Below are positions 1 through 12,672 of a stretch of DNA of 64,000 nt, in pieces. Each line of letters begins with the position of its first letter. The stretch's first letter is position 1. The notes beneath the pieces are model-generated. The model was given only the letters and a program-made list of their open reading frames with translations, did no database searches and was not told the origin of the DNA. A program made the position numbers and the translations under genes. This stretch comes from Anaspis maculata (lineage: Eukaryota; Arthropoda; Insecta; Coleoptera; Scraptiidae). The stretch spans positions 98,858,836 through 98,922,835 of the forward strand of contig OX421962.1 in NCBI GenBank assembly GCA_949128115.1. Direction: 5' to 3'.

Positions 1-3000
1 TTTTCGTCGTGCACCATTATCATTATGTTTAAGGAATCAAACAATTCGTAGTCTGGAGTGTTGCGTTCAACGACATCTTTGATTTTGAATTGAGCGTTGA
101 ATTTTTTGTCGACCGTATCGTCCTTGATAGTGTCGACAGTTATGCATCTGCAAAAATTTCAAGTACAACAGGGCGTATCAGAAATACACTCTTGAGATCT
201 TACGATTTGTACGGTTCAAATTTATCAGCCGGAATTTCCTGGGAGTTTTTTAAGGCGTTGGATGCTTCCCAATCTATGTAAAATACCAAATTGGGATTCG
301 AATCGTCGTCGGTTGCGGACACTTTGATCTCGCTCAGTACGGTGCCGTCTTCTTGGTTCTCATCGATGCTCGTGCTGCTTTCCACTTTGATCCTGGGATT
401 CTCGTCGTTCACGTCTTTGACATTTATCGTCAGCTGGGCCGTGGTCTTATGCGAACCTGTGTCTTCGGCTTGGATTTGCACGAATATTTCCGTTTGCTTT
501 TCGTAATCGAAAGCATTGTCAATCTTGGTGGTGACATCTCCAGAGGTCGGGTCGATGTTGAGGATTGATTGAGCGTAAGTCCCCAGTATAGCATGTCTGT
601 AATACGAAACTCAACTCATGAGTTGACACAAGAGCCGCGATGTTCTTACGTCACGACTTCGTCAATATCAAGATCCGCATCTGTAGCATGAACGGTTTCA
701 ACGGGCTGATTGATTTTGATGTTTTCATAAATGTCGACTTCATAGTTTCCATCTTTTGCGTCGAAAACCGGAAGTTTGTCGTTGATGGGGTTCAGAGTGA
801 TCGTAATGGGTAGACTATCTTTGTTTCCAGCCTCGGAATCTCCGCTTGTGTGCATCTGATCAAACATAATAATTACAAGAATAAGGTAATCAAGTGGCAG
901 GATAAGAGGTGCTCACATCAAATTTCATTACGCGCCAATCAGGACCTGAATCGTAGTCCAATTTTGACACGTCTGCTATGACTAAATTGAACTGTGCCAA
1001 TTTATAACCACGTGTTGGAACTATTTCGAATGCAACGCTGTAGTCGATTTCGACATCAGGCGATTTGCTCAGGGAAGTGCTGTACATTGCATTGACCCCC
1101 TGAAAAAAGTTTTTATCTTCATGTCACGTTTCTACAAATAGAAGCCAACTATAATAGAGCTTGAGTTTCTGCGAAATCCAAGTCAAGATTTTTCAGCTTC
1201 TTTCGCTTCACTATCTCTTTATCTATTCGCAGTGTTACGTGAAAAGCTATGAATATTCACCAAGGTACTCACAAGATCTATGTCGTCGACTAAGATGACA
1301 GTATCAATAGCAACGTAAGTGTTTTCATCAATCCTTATATCAATTAACTTGTCGGACGAATCTTTGACTGAAATCTCTGGTATATTGTCATCTTTGTCTT
1401 GTATAATAAACGTAAGGGTTTCTTTTATTTGCATTGCATCATCCTTTGAAAATCCTTCCCCGGGAATTTCGAAAGCTATCACGTTCACGACGATTTGATC
1501 GATTCCGTCACCTTGGTCTCTGTTTACAGAGTCTAGTGTGAGAAGTCCAGTCTTCGCGTCTATTTTAACATGGCCACTGTTCGTAACTGAAACTTTCTTG
1601 TGTATTTCTCAATACTCCTACTCTCCGTGTCGACTTACCGTCATCTTCTATTTTGTAATTGATTTCCCAATTGAGTCCATAATCTCCATCTTTAGCTTTT
1701 ATTGTAACGCTCTAAAAAAGTAGGTTGTACGTTCATTCAAGTCATACGGATGATTAGTTGAAAAGAGAGGAGAGAGACAAGTAGACTTTCACTCACGTAT
1801 GGTTTTTTTTCCATTACTTGCAAAGAATAAGGAAATGTCAACCAATTCGGCGGCACATCAGGCATGTCGTTTACGGATACAACAATGTCGACTGCTTCTC
1901 GAGGCGTTGTATCATGCTTCGCTCCATCCTAAAATAAATCTAAATTATCAGTATTTATCATCAGCTTCATCAGACTACTCATTTCTGATACTTGTTTTGC
2001 TATAAAATCTGTTAGGTATATCACCTGCCTTTGCATGCAGCTGGAATGTATAAAGAGATGCAGTTTCGTAGTCCAGTTTTTGTCCAGATTTCAACGTCAA
2101 ATATACATTTTGAGTCAGGTCAGTGTCAGCTGGAGTACTTTGATATTTAAACTCGAATAACTCTTTGACTTTTGCCTGAAACATGAAGGAGAATTATCTC
2201 TGAATCCCACTGGAGCTAAAGCTGCCTTACGTCCGTGCCGGTGATGTCAGTGAAATCCATTTTAGCAAGGAATCCATCAGGGTCGGAGATTTTAAAGACA
2301 CATTCTGAGTCAGCAGCAGCAGAATAATCTTTGTTTTCCTGCAACATCCGTCTCTCTACAGTAACAACACAGCTGTATGTAACACTTGAAATTTTGAAAT
2401 CAACTCACATCCATTGAACACGAGCCAACCGGTTCAAGCGTAGGGCTCTTGTTATCGATGTTGTTGATGATCAGATTTAAATAATTAGCAATACCAGTGC
2501 TATCGACAACGTTCAAAAGGAATCTGTGGTCAGGTAACACGTCATCGTAGTCGACTGCCAAGGCTGTTTTTATCTCGTAACGTCCTTCTCCAATTTTATT
2601 CGTTGTGATTTTGAGCAGATCCGGAGTTCCACCACTGGTGACACTGACTGTTATGTCTCCCGAAGCTGTGAGAAATGTGTTTATTAAACTTGATTAGCAC
2701 TTGCAGGAACAACTTTTATCACAGATATCAATAACAATCCAATTTAGAAACGAGCAAGCATGTTTTTGTTTCCATCTGTGAGAGTTCGAAAACCTGAAGA
2801 CGTCCTAGAGAGAGCACTTGATAACCGGTACTCTTCAGCATAATGCTATTCCCATGTACTGTTCGTATACCACTGGCCATAGTTGCATAGTGACATAATG
2901 GCAGTAACAAAAATAAAGAAAAAGACAAGTTATTGAGTGGTTTACTTTACATGCTCCAGATATAGGTATGTAAACTGCTGGACAACGAAGTTGTCGGGAT

Positions 3001-5699
3001 GGGAAAAATTGTTCGACTTTGGAGGCGAATATCTCCCGATTGCTGATTGCGATTTCCATTTTGTTTGTTGCGTTATAGCTGTATTGCACTACACAATTTC
3101 TTGTACAATTTGTCAGTTGAACAATCAAGTTCATTGTTTTTTGACACTATTTTGGCAGATTGTACAAGAAATTGTACAAGAAATTGTGTAGTGTAATACA
3201 GCTATTAACTAGCTTAATCTTTCCGTAACCCATCCTATAAAAATGAATGTTGAGAAACTTTCCCTAAATTTTCTACAGGATGATACGTAAATTGTGACTT
3301 CATCGTACCCTCATTTTCAAAAAATATATTTTCCTAATATTCTAATACAAAAATAATGAAGTGTGGTGTCTTATCTCGAAACTGTTTTAGAATTACCTAT
3401 ATTCGAAGTCCAACAATAAAGATATAAAGGACCCCGCACGATTCTTATGGAAAATGGCTCCCGGTTAAGTTCTCTGAATTTTTGATATGTTGTAGCTCAT
3501 GAGATACTTATCAAATACCGTTAACCCCAAACTCAAATGATGGACAGTTTTTTACCCACAGGGAGTTGAAGTTGGAGGTTTTGACGCGGCTTGAAAATGA
3601 TATGCTGACGTAAATAAAAGCTTTCTATTTGGTTTCTCTCCAAGTTGTGTTTCATGCTAAATGTATTTATTTGACAAAAAAATATCAACCCCCTCCTCCA
3701 CCCCCAATCCCCTATCCACCATCACAAATATCGAGACTACTCTCAAAAGCCATACAGATGGCTTCTGTGATTTGAATTACGAATTTTGACATCAAAATTA
3801 TTTTCCACCCCTAATGTTGGGGTGCCGATTTTCCAATTTTCCTCAGTTAATTTGGCTGAATTTCTGGTATTGTGTACTTCTAGTTCTGCTGAACAAAAAG
3901 TTCCAATGCCAAAACTTATTCCTATGGACAGTTTTTGTTTTACAGGGGACTGAAGTTGAAGATTTGAGAATATTGAACTTCAGTCCCCTGCAGAACAAAA
4001 ACTGTTCATAGGAATAAGTTTTGGTATGAGAACTTTTTGTTCAGCAGAATTAGAAGTACACAATACTAAAAATTCAGCCAAATTAACCAAGGAAAATTGG
4101 AAATTCGGCACCCCAACATTGGGGATGGAAAATAATTTTTATGTCAAAATTCATAATTTAAATCACAGAAGCCATCCGCATGGCTTTTGGGAGTAATCTT
4201 GAATTTTATGATGGTAGATAGGGGTTGGGGGTGGAAGAGGGGGTTGATATTTTCCTGTCAAATAAATACATTTAGCATGAAACACAACTTGAAGAGAAAC
4301 CAGATAAAAATCTTTTATTAACGTCATAATATCATTTTGAAGCCGTCAAAACCTCCAACTTCAACCCCCATGTGGGTAAAAAACTGTCCATTTTTTGAGT
4401 TTGGGGTTCACGGTATTTGATAAGTTCCTATCTCATGAGCTACAACATATCGAAAATTCAAAGAATTTAACCGGAAGCCATTTTCCATAAGAATCGTGCG
4501 GGATCCTTTTTATGTTGAATGTTGCAGATTCACGAAAGACATAGCACAAGCATAAAAAATATAACGTCCAGGGGTGCTTTACTTCACACAGAAACTGAAC
4601 TAATACATCGTTACCATGTTCAGGGGCTTGAACTTGCGAATAAAACATGTTCCACATCTAAAATTCTGATAATATTATAACGAAATCCAACGTACGGAAA
4701 AACAGGCAAGGACAACCACTTGGAAAATTGCCCCCTGCTTGTCCCCACACCAAATACTCGGGTTGTGTTGAGAGTAAAATTGTCCTGGACTGTTGTACGA
4801 ACAATCTTGCTCAATGTCAGCATCCATTCATCAAAAGTGACTCAATCTCGCGTGCCAACAAGGCAAATCTTCAACATTCGGCATGAAAATTTCTTCTTCA
4901 TCTTCAATGTTAGACTTCCAGTCAGTAATTTCAAAACCGTTTCGAGATAAGACTTCACACTTAATGATTTTTGTATTAAAATATATATAAAAAAAATGAT
5001 AAATGAGGATACGATGGAGTCGGTGCAAATGTGCAGCATTTTACGTGTCACCCTGTAGAAATTTTAGATGAAGCTTCTTAAAATTCACTTTTACAGGATA
5101 GGTTACGGAAACATTAGGCTAATTATTATCACAACGAAAAAATGGGAAATCGCATTTCGCAATCGGAAGTAATTGGTCTTCAAAGTCGGACCATTTTTCC
5201 GATACCGACAGTTTCGTTGTTCAACAGTTTAGTTTTAATTTTTTTTTGCACTTCTCTCACAATTATATCTTTTTTCCATTTGCTCATCGTCGTGAGTTTT
5301 GACCATGTTCTCGGATACGGTCTGAGATATCAAGATGGGTTTCTCACCAATTAAGTTCTTCACAAACGGATATAGGCGAAACTCATTGATTAAAGTGGCG
5401 CATACCGTACCTTATTAGTAATATTTGAAAAACTTCTGTCCTTACCTTCTGATACAATCACCAGGACGACATCTGGAGGGTTATCCTCATCCATGCTAAT
5501 TTTTTGTGTACTTGAGGAACCGTCGTTGGGGTAGAATGTGATGATGTCATTTTTTGGATCCTCGAACTTCAGTGAATGGACTGGAAGAAAAATTGCAAAT
5601 GAAATAATTCGTCTTTAAGTATCGTAATATGATAAACAGATACTGACCTTCAAAAATGATCGCTGATGCTAGCAGAACTAGCCTTATAATTGGCGGCAT
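1..5699 (-). CDS. Cadherin-family protein, 5' part (12 coding exons, partial)
   Basis: Extracellular adhesion protein; only the N-terminal ~715 residues are inside the window. Coding exons in transcript order: 5699-5648, 5580-5446, 2665-2409, 2338-2231, 2175-2029, 1928-1797, 1711-1639, 1586-1273, 1099-917, 855-650, 596-204, 147-<1; all phases agree. The first exon encodes a signal peptide (MPPIIRLVLLASAIIFE). Cadherin repeats are shown by calcium-site motifs such as DVNDENPRI, DKDDNIPEI, NPINDKLPVF and HATDADLD. A splice acceptor (cttgcag) lies 2 bases upstream of the ATG, so a non-coding 5' exon lies further right. The intron at 1929-2028 appears to have a GC donor. The 2.8-kb intron between exons 2 and 3 is filled with foldback repeats. 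The family (cadherin) is certain. The ortholog is not resolved, because the repeats diverge and the membrane end is missing. Confidence 0.88.
3077..3204. mobile_element. Short palindromic MITE, copy 1
   Basis: An inverted repeat of ~128 bp whose arms begin AGCTGTATTGCACTACACAA, with TA on both sides (probable target duplication). It lies in cadherin-1 intron 2. A related sequence forms the centre of the larger palindrome at 47882-48251. No coding capacity. Confidence 0.75.
3207..5126. mobile_element. Foldback element with ~200-bp inverted arms, carrying a nested foldback
   Basis: Arms 3207-3410 and 4925-5126 are imperfect reverse complements. Shared landmarks are TTTCCGTAACC near the tips, TCTACAGG(A/G)TGA and CTTATCTCGAAAC. 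The span between them includes a second, nearly loop-free palindrome (3411-4527) plus ~400 bp of unique sequence (4528-4924). It sits in cadherin-1 intron 2. No ORF of note; non-autonomous. Confidence 0.75.
3411..4527. mobile_element. Long palindrome, ~555-bp arms, almost no loop
   Basis: The sequence from ~3411 to 3966 is repeated in reverse complement from ~3967 to 4527. Arm landmarks are GCACGATTCTTATGGAAAA, TTTGATAAGT, GTAAAAAACTGTCCA, CATTTAGCATGAAACACAA and CAGGGGACTGAAGTT at the centre. It is nested at the inner edge of the left arm of the 3207-5126 element, so it is younger than it. No coding capacity. Confidence 0.85.
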
Positions 5700-7041
5700 A
5701 TCTGCAAGAATCAAAATAACAATAAACCCTTGAATTAACCTATCAAGGTTAACTAAATGGAAGCATGACGTCCCTGTTTCGGAATTTTTTGATTATTGAA
5801 AAAACCTCGGAGAAAACAATCTTGTAATTTTCAACAAGATAAAATTGTAGTGAAGTGGATCGATTAATCATCAAATTAATTCTTGTGAAACTAGTCAGCT
5901 GTTCAAGGCATAAACGTAAGGGGTAGGAAACTGATATAAAACTGCACTTCAAACTATACCTACGTCAAAAGGGGCCCACATATCCCACATGATTTCCATA
6001 ATATCAAAAGAATGTATCTTGTATTATCTATAGGCAGCCACCTACATCAGAACCTTGTGGATTAGTAATTATTTTATACGTCAAATTGTGAATACTTCGT
6101 GCTCTTTGATGTTGAGAAAGGGCCTTAGATGATTCAAATCGGCCCTGATCAAGTGATGATTGTACTTACACCAAGTTACCTTTTCAAAATCATTTTAAAT
6201 TCAATAATCGCATACCTAACAAAGACCTGATTTCTTACCACCAGCACATACACAAAAAACAGATCATGACTTTGGTTAGGAATTAGGATACCTCCCCTTT
6301 CGCTCTGAAAAAAATCACCACAACAGTACAAATACCTCAATAATATAGGTATCACGAAAGACGTCCACACCATACAAATAAGCACGATCAATACTCAGCT
6401 ATTTAGTTTAGTTTTATTGGTGACTGCAATCTTCTTTTATTTTTTTAGTGGGTAGATAGGTAGCTACCCACACAAACTAAATATATAGAGTAAAACTTAC
6501 TTTTTACTGTTTTGGTATTTTCTGTTGAACATACCTTCAAAAAACCATCACAGAACCAACCACCACTTTCACGTTCGGCGATTTCGCGAAATTGAAACTG
6601 GTGACTTATAAATTCGATGTCCTTTGTTATCTCGCTTTTATCAAAATACCTAACGCACATCGAGAGAATCAGTTATCGTATCTCTTCATGACAGGTTTTT
6701 TGGTAGGTATAGCAGAGATTAGATTAGCATGAGATTGATTGATACAGGCATTTGTGAAAGGTTTCAATGAAAGTGATATAAAGAATTAATGTGCGCGTTC
6801 GATCAAAGCGATAATTAACAAATAGCTTTCTAGTGAACAACTTGCTCCTTATTTTGAGTGGAACATTGAAAAACCGTTGTGTTCTCATTATCTGTTGTCT
6901 TGTCAGACAAATTGATTCAGAATTGTGCAGATTGTGCTCGCTTTTGGATGGGACACCTGTATGCTTTGGTAGATGTATCCGTACCTCGATCCGTACATTG
7001 TATATCTACTCAACAAAAATAAAAACTTTGGGTGAAGTATA
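5700..7041. other. Upstream region of cadherin 1; no gene seen
   Basis: AT-rich sequence without a supported ORF. It should contain the non-coding first exon and promoter of cadherin 1, implied by the splice acceptor next to its ATG, but no core promoter could be recognised. Confidence 0.4.
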
Positions 7042-7049
7042 AGAAGGTG

Positions 7050-8028
7050 CAGTGGCGGCTGGTGAGGGAGGGCTCAAGGGCGGCGCCCCCCCAACGCTAA
7101 AGGCGGCAAGAGATTTTTATCGGTAGGAAGACATGGAATGCATTTTATCAATTATACTTATTCCAAAGATTTGGTTTAGAGCAAAAACGTTCAGTCATTG
7201 GTCAATTAATATTTTAACAAAATAATTCTAAGCGATCCCACGGTCGAAGAAGTTCGTCTTGGGCTCCGCATTCGGCGCCCACCGCCGATGCGGTGATGCC
7301 GGGGTGCACCCGCGCAAAACATGTCCGTAACCATGGCAACGCGAGACGCGGCTCCCGCTCTATACTGCAGATATGGGCTCCGTTTCTCGAGCCCCCAGCC
7401 GATTGAAATAATCGATATAATTATTTATGTACTCTTCGATTAGTCAACAGTTTGCAAACATGAAGATAGCTGACCTAAAAAAGTTACATTTAGGTCATCA
7501 AGCCTACAAGAAGAAATAAATACAAAAAAAACAACGGACGTCCGATTACAGCATTGATTTACTGAATATAAAGCAAATCGAACCCGCAAGAATAGATTCG
7601 TGGTGCATTAACTCACACGTAATTTTGACAAAACAGTAAATGCTAAAACTCCATATGGTTGTGATGCGGATACGACAAAAAAGTTTTTGTCTCGAGTTTC
7701 GTCATTTCGCGAACTGAGAACTGTTCTATATGCACCGAGATATGCACTCTTTGTAGAAAATGTTTTTCGAACTTCGAACCAACAAAACATGGACGAAATG
7801 TTTCATGATTTGAACAATTAGATCAGAAACGGGAAAGGAATAAAAGCCTCGTTCTCTAGTTTCTGATCTGATATTGTTTATATCAGGAAACATTTTGTCC
7901 ATGTTTTGCTGGTTCGAAGTTCGAAAAACATTTTCTACAAGAAATGCAGATAGAACAATATAGTTCTTAGCTCGCGAATTTGTTATTAACTTGAGCCCTC
8001 CTTGCAAAAAACTCACGAGCCGCCACTG
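7050..8028. mobile_element. Non-autonomous hAT element with 8-bp TSD
   Basis: Inverted termini CAGTGGCGGCTGGTGAG (left) and the complement of CAGTGGCGGCTCGTGAG (right) are flanked by the perfect 8-bp duplication agaaggtg (7042-7049 and 8029-8036). An 8-bp duplication with CAG-starting ends is diagnostic of the hAT superfamily. The interior has no transposase. It holds a secondary palindrome at about 7740-7950 (landmark AACATTTTGTCCATGTTTTG), so the element has captured or formed an internal foldback. Confidence 0.92.
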
Positions 8029-8735
8029 AGAAGGTGCTAACTGATAACATAATAAACGTATGTCATCAATCAATTTTTCCGCTCTTTGTTTTCAAACAAA
8101 TCTGACAACCACTTTTCCAAGTAGTGAACAGATTTGTGTTCTTTTCATATCTGTAAATAGTGTCCTTGCTCACCCCTGCAACGTCGATGATATGCTATTA
8201 TGCGCACGCCTAAGCAGTCTGCAGTATCACTCGAGGTATTACTACCAGAAACGACACTCTGCTGTCCTGCCAAATGCGTATTTTCATCTTTTTTCTTAGC
8301 TTTTTTCTATTTTCCGTATTAGTGACCTTTTTGACCCGTCTGAGCAGCATATCAAAATTCCCAGAAATTCCGGTGTTCGCGACATGGATTTTAGGGGGTA
8401 AAAACCAGGGACCCGGACCCAAATGAAATAAGGGTTCCGGTCCGGTCCAGTTCGGAACGAGATCAAAAATTTGGGTTCGGGTTCTGACCACACCATTCTA
8501 AAAATATTTCGGTCCGGTCCGGTCCGGTTTTTTCGGTCCAAATGGGTTTTTTTCGGTTCGGAAAAATAAGGTTATCACTTTAGATAGGTAGCCTTTTCTA
8601 TAATAAAAAATAACCTTGGTAACGTCGTAAACTTAAACCTAGCGTAACCTTGAGCACTTTTCGGCCTCAATTCGAAAGTAAATAAATATAAATTAGGTAG
8701 TGGATATGAAATCTCAGTTAAAAATAACGGTCAAG

Positions 8736-9754
8736 CATGGGCGCCGGCAGGATTACTTTTAGGGGGGTGCAGCAGCCTGGCTCAGATGAAAGAATCCGCA
8801 CCCAAGGACAATCCACGTTTCCCGAAAGGCTTCTGCGCATACCTGTGAAAGTAGGACGTTGCCATATCTCATATCATGACAAGTTGACAACACTGTAATA
8901 CGGTGTGCGTGTGTAATGTCACGCAAATAGCAGCTGACAGCGCTTGACGTCGATTTGACGTTTCGACAGACCTAACCTAATAATGCTCTTGTTTCGGTGA
9001 TCGCCTCTGAATCTTTTCTGCATCTTTTTGCCATACGGCACGTAACATTTCATTTTGAACAATATTAAATGTTGAATTGTTAGGAGGTTATGTTTGTTTA
9101 CATTTCGATTATTGATTGACAGTTGCCATTGGTAGTGACACTCCGTGCGTCAAAATTGAAATTACCGCGCTCTGCAGGTATGCGTTCTCATGTATGCGCT
9201 GAAGCGATGTACGTGATGGTAAACGTGGATTGGCGCAGACGAAAATTTTTGCGAATAATAAAAATATCATTGATAATGGGTACGTTTAGCAGGCTACCGA
9301 CAAACTACCGGTAGATATGTGAGCTGCTGAACGGCTTGTCGAATCGCCCTCCATTTTACCACTCATTTCCACCGAAAAACTGACATAAACTGGCATGTAC
9401 AGCTCACCATTTCACCGCTACCGGAGCTACCGCAAATAAATTGTGGTGGAAAAAATGGCGACTGGTAGCTGCTACCACTCGATAACGCGCATGCGTTATC
9501 CACCGGTAGCACTCACCATAGACCTGCTGAACGCGCCCAATAATAAGTGTTTTTTGGTCAATAGTCGACAAAAACTAAATTTAATTCGAAAACTTACAGC
9601 ACATTGTAGGTAGGTACGTGAAATGTTCTTAGAAGTGTATATGCTAAAACCGTGAAAGACAAAGATGAAAGAAGAAAAACAAGAGACGAAATCTTGACAT
9701 TTTTTGTGGATTTCCTCATGCCAGGGGGGTGCAAGTGCCCTTCCAGCGCCCATG
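8736..9754. mobile_element. Nested non-autonomous hAT-like element, 8-bp TSD
   Basis: Termini CATGGGCGCCGGCAGG and the complement of CATGGGCGCTGGAAGG (14 of 16 matching) are flanked by the 8-bp duplication cggtcaag (8728-8735 and 9755-9762). Length 1019 bp, no transposase. It inserted inside the 8406-13190 element and is therefore younger. The duplication length supports hAT; the terminal bases are less typical of that superfamily. Confidence 0.85.
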
Positions 9755-10185
9755 CGGTCAAGTAATAGGTTATAATACACTGACAAGATTATCGGCCTCA
9801 AGTTTCGATTCAGTTATGTCAGGTCGTAGTAACTTACGACTGAACTTGTGCTTTTTCGCCACCATGAAGATATGATTTTTACGCGGATTCGGAAACACAC
9901 AAGCTCTTGCCTGTCCCGCTGTCTCGGGAGTCACGAGGCGTGCGTGGGGTGAGAGGTCAGTCGGTAGTGGCGCGAATGTGCTCATTTCCTCGTTGGTGGT
10001 GGAATAGCGAAGGGTAGATATTGCGCGACGATAGTACAATTATTTACTGACAATCAACATGGTAACTGATTCATTTCAGACTTCTAAGAGGTAGGTAACG
10101 TGTGTGTTCCATCTCTTGGGCGGAAAAACCTAGCCTTCTGTGATCGCTGGTCTTTGACGTGATTGCGTGCAAAAATTTCATCCAC

Positions 10186-10697
10186 ATGACACTTGACAGA
10201 TCGCTGTTGGTTTCGTTCCAGGTTATGTTTTTGCGTGATTTTATCGGAAAAAAATATCTATGAGTCTTTTTACATCGACATGTGATTATTGCGAGGGTAA
10301 GTGTAGTGGATGACTCGCATTTGCTGTAGTTGTTGAATAATCATGTGTACCTAATAGCCAGCATACGAGAGTAAATTGCATTCTGTTGTAGCCTCGAAGC
10401 CCTCCTGGAGTTCTGGCCCTGCCTGATACTTACCAAGAGAAACAAGCTGAGCAATACCATACTACCAGGAACAAGTTTTGCCCACAAAAACATTATCATC
10501 TAGATCTAAGTTATAATCATGTCATAAAAGGTCACAATCTATTTGGGATCTTTGATCTTGAGACTGCTGCACCGTACAGTAATGGTACCAGTTACTCATT
10601 CATTGGCCAAGGTAATTGTGAGAAGATTTTGCTGGAGAAAGGAGTTATCAATAATTGATTCATTGCAGTTTCAGGAACTAGAAGAGCAAATAACTAA
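10186..10697 (+). CDS. Possible small spliced gene (94 aa) inside the hAT element
   Basis: Proposed exons are 10186-10221, 10392-10611 and 10669-10697; phases agree. The middle exon reads open for 73 codons (…YQEKQAEQYHTTRNKF… …GHNLFGIFDLETAAPYSNG…) between a good acceptor (ttctgttgtag) and donor (GTAATT). The last exon ends at a stop, and a canonical AATAAA lies at 10856-10861. The first exon is the weak point: another ATG exon at 10260 with a strong GTAAGT donor does not keep the frame. I do not recognise the protein. It could be a host gene fragment captured by the transposon, or chance. Confidence 0.28.
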
Positions 10698-11357
10698 ACC
10701 CGAGCTGTAGCAAGAATCAGAATCGTGGATTGTTGTTTTGACGCCATAAGATGATAAAAATTGTATGCCCATGAATAAGAATTACCTGTACTTCATAGAA
10801 TATTAGCATGGGTACAATATTCAAACGATTGTAATAAGTTGAACACTGCAATATAAATAAAGTCCTTTTTACTTACCTACTTTTAAAAACTTGAGTGGTG
10901 CTGCGGCATTCAGCAGTATGAGAGTGTTAAATTGGTTGCATATGCATATCATTATCTAAAATTCCAGATTTCAGATAGAGAACGAGAACCCATCTCGCAT
11001 TTCCATTTCACACTTGGAACAAGACAAAGACAACTACTCGAACTAACCTCAATTTCAATTATTGTGATTTTGTAGTCAGAATTTAGATTTTCATTATAAA
11101 AAAACTCATCATTATCGGTCACTTATCACGTAAATTCGGTTAATTAAGCCAGCCAGTTTGAAAACAAACCGTAAAACTACTTCAAATTATACCACAGACA
11201 GATTATACTTCTTTAAACACAATATATAGTGAAGAACAAAAGAACAATCATTTTAATATGGAAAATACCCGGAAATACACTAGGGTGAGTAAAAATCACG
11301 CAAAATGGAAAACTTATCTACTAAAGTACTACTTACTACTAGGTACGACTACCATGT

Positions 11358-12672
11358 TTAATTATTGTTATTGCTACTTTCAGTTACAGAATCAGATAAA
11401 GCAGAAGCCGAGTTAAAATTGATGATGACTTTGGATTGATCATGACTACTGAATGAAAGGTATACCCCTTGTTTAATTTCTTCTTTTGTGAAGTTAATTT
11501 CACGTGTTGTTGTAGATGATGACCGTTGATGACATATATGATGGGGTAGTGGAGGTGACCTAGGAGGTGATGAACGGTTATGTGAGGTACAGGAGGATGA
11601 GCTGGCAGTCACAGGCGGTGCTGGTAGATGGATGACGGTGGAAGGTTTGGGGAGTGGATTTAGTGGAGCAGCTGTTGTTAGCAGATCTGCTATCTGCATC
11701 TGTCCTTCCACGGAGCTTTCCACATACGTTTCGGCAACAGCACTCGATTTCCAACCTCCCAGCCTCTTCAATTGCATCACATCGCATCCCTTGTTAGCTA
11801 ACAATGTAGCTGATGATCGTCGAAAGCAGTGGCCAGTATACCGTTTCGGTTCAGACAGATTCAAAAATACGGCAATTTTTTCAGGAAATTTAGCTATAGT
11901 ATTGTGGCCGATTGGTTGTCTTGTCAATTTCCCACATCGGTATTGTATCAAGAACCTGTCGCATCCCAGTTCAACATTCACCCTTAAGTGCATGTAGCGC
12001 CGTAAAATAGCAACCCACTCTGGCTTTGTCACGACAAAAGACCGTGGGTTGTAAGTTTTTGTGTTTGGGATTAAGATACTAACACGTGTGTCAGAAAAAT
12101 CAAGATCATTAACCCGCATTTTAAATAATTCGTCAGAGCGGCAGGCTCCCGAGACGCCTATTATGAGGGCCACCTGGAATGATTTAGTGATAAAATAGGT
12201 ACGTAAGTTAAATTGTAAATTATTTTACTTTGACTGGTAGAAATTCTTCTGGAGCTCTGGCCAGGAAGTCCTCCACGTTTTGCGCAGAGAGCACACAGGA
12301 TTTTTTTGGCTTGTAACCTGTGTTTCCTTTCTTGAGGAACGCCTGCAGCCTGGGGTACCTTGATATATCAGTTTTTGCTTTAATTTTCAACATGCACTTG
12401 AGCATCGAGTAAGTAGCCCAACATGTGCTGGGCTTTTTAGTTTGTGCTATATCCTTAAAATAGGCTAGGAGCACATTTTCGGAGCAGCTCGTTGTTCTGT
12501 GATGGTCGGTCCAATTTGTGTATGCCTCGTACACCTTCTCATACCGACTGCGGCTTTTTTCGGGTATTAAATTTGCAGTGGCTTCTTCGGCCGCTTGCCG
12601 TAATTCGGGGGGAGTTAGTTCGAACATTTCGTGCTCTGATTCAGACATGATTATGATTTCAATAAATTTCAA
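11358..12672 (-). CDS. Tyrosine recombinase, Crypton-like (2 exons, 419 aa)
   Basis: Exons 12672-12229 and 12173-11358 join across a 55-bp intron (GTAAAA…ttccag, phase 0). The N-terminal ~145 residues look like a SAM-like core-binding domain (…SRSRYEKVYEAYTNW…). The second exon holds the catalytic domain with all expected residues: R in GACRSDEL, K in NTKTY, H and R in GHCFRRSSAT, W in LGGWKSS and nucleophile Y in AETYVESS. A Ser/Pro-rich tail and an acidic/Asn-rich end follow. The frame is intact. The start could be Met1 or Met9 (12648). Tyrosine recombinases of this size without RT are typical of Crypton transposons and genes domesticated from them; no RT or DIRS parts are nearby. It lies within the hAT-ended element. 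Confidence 0.85.
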
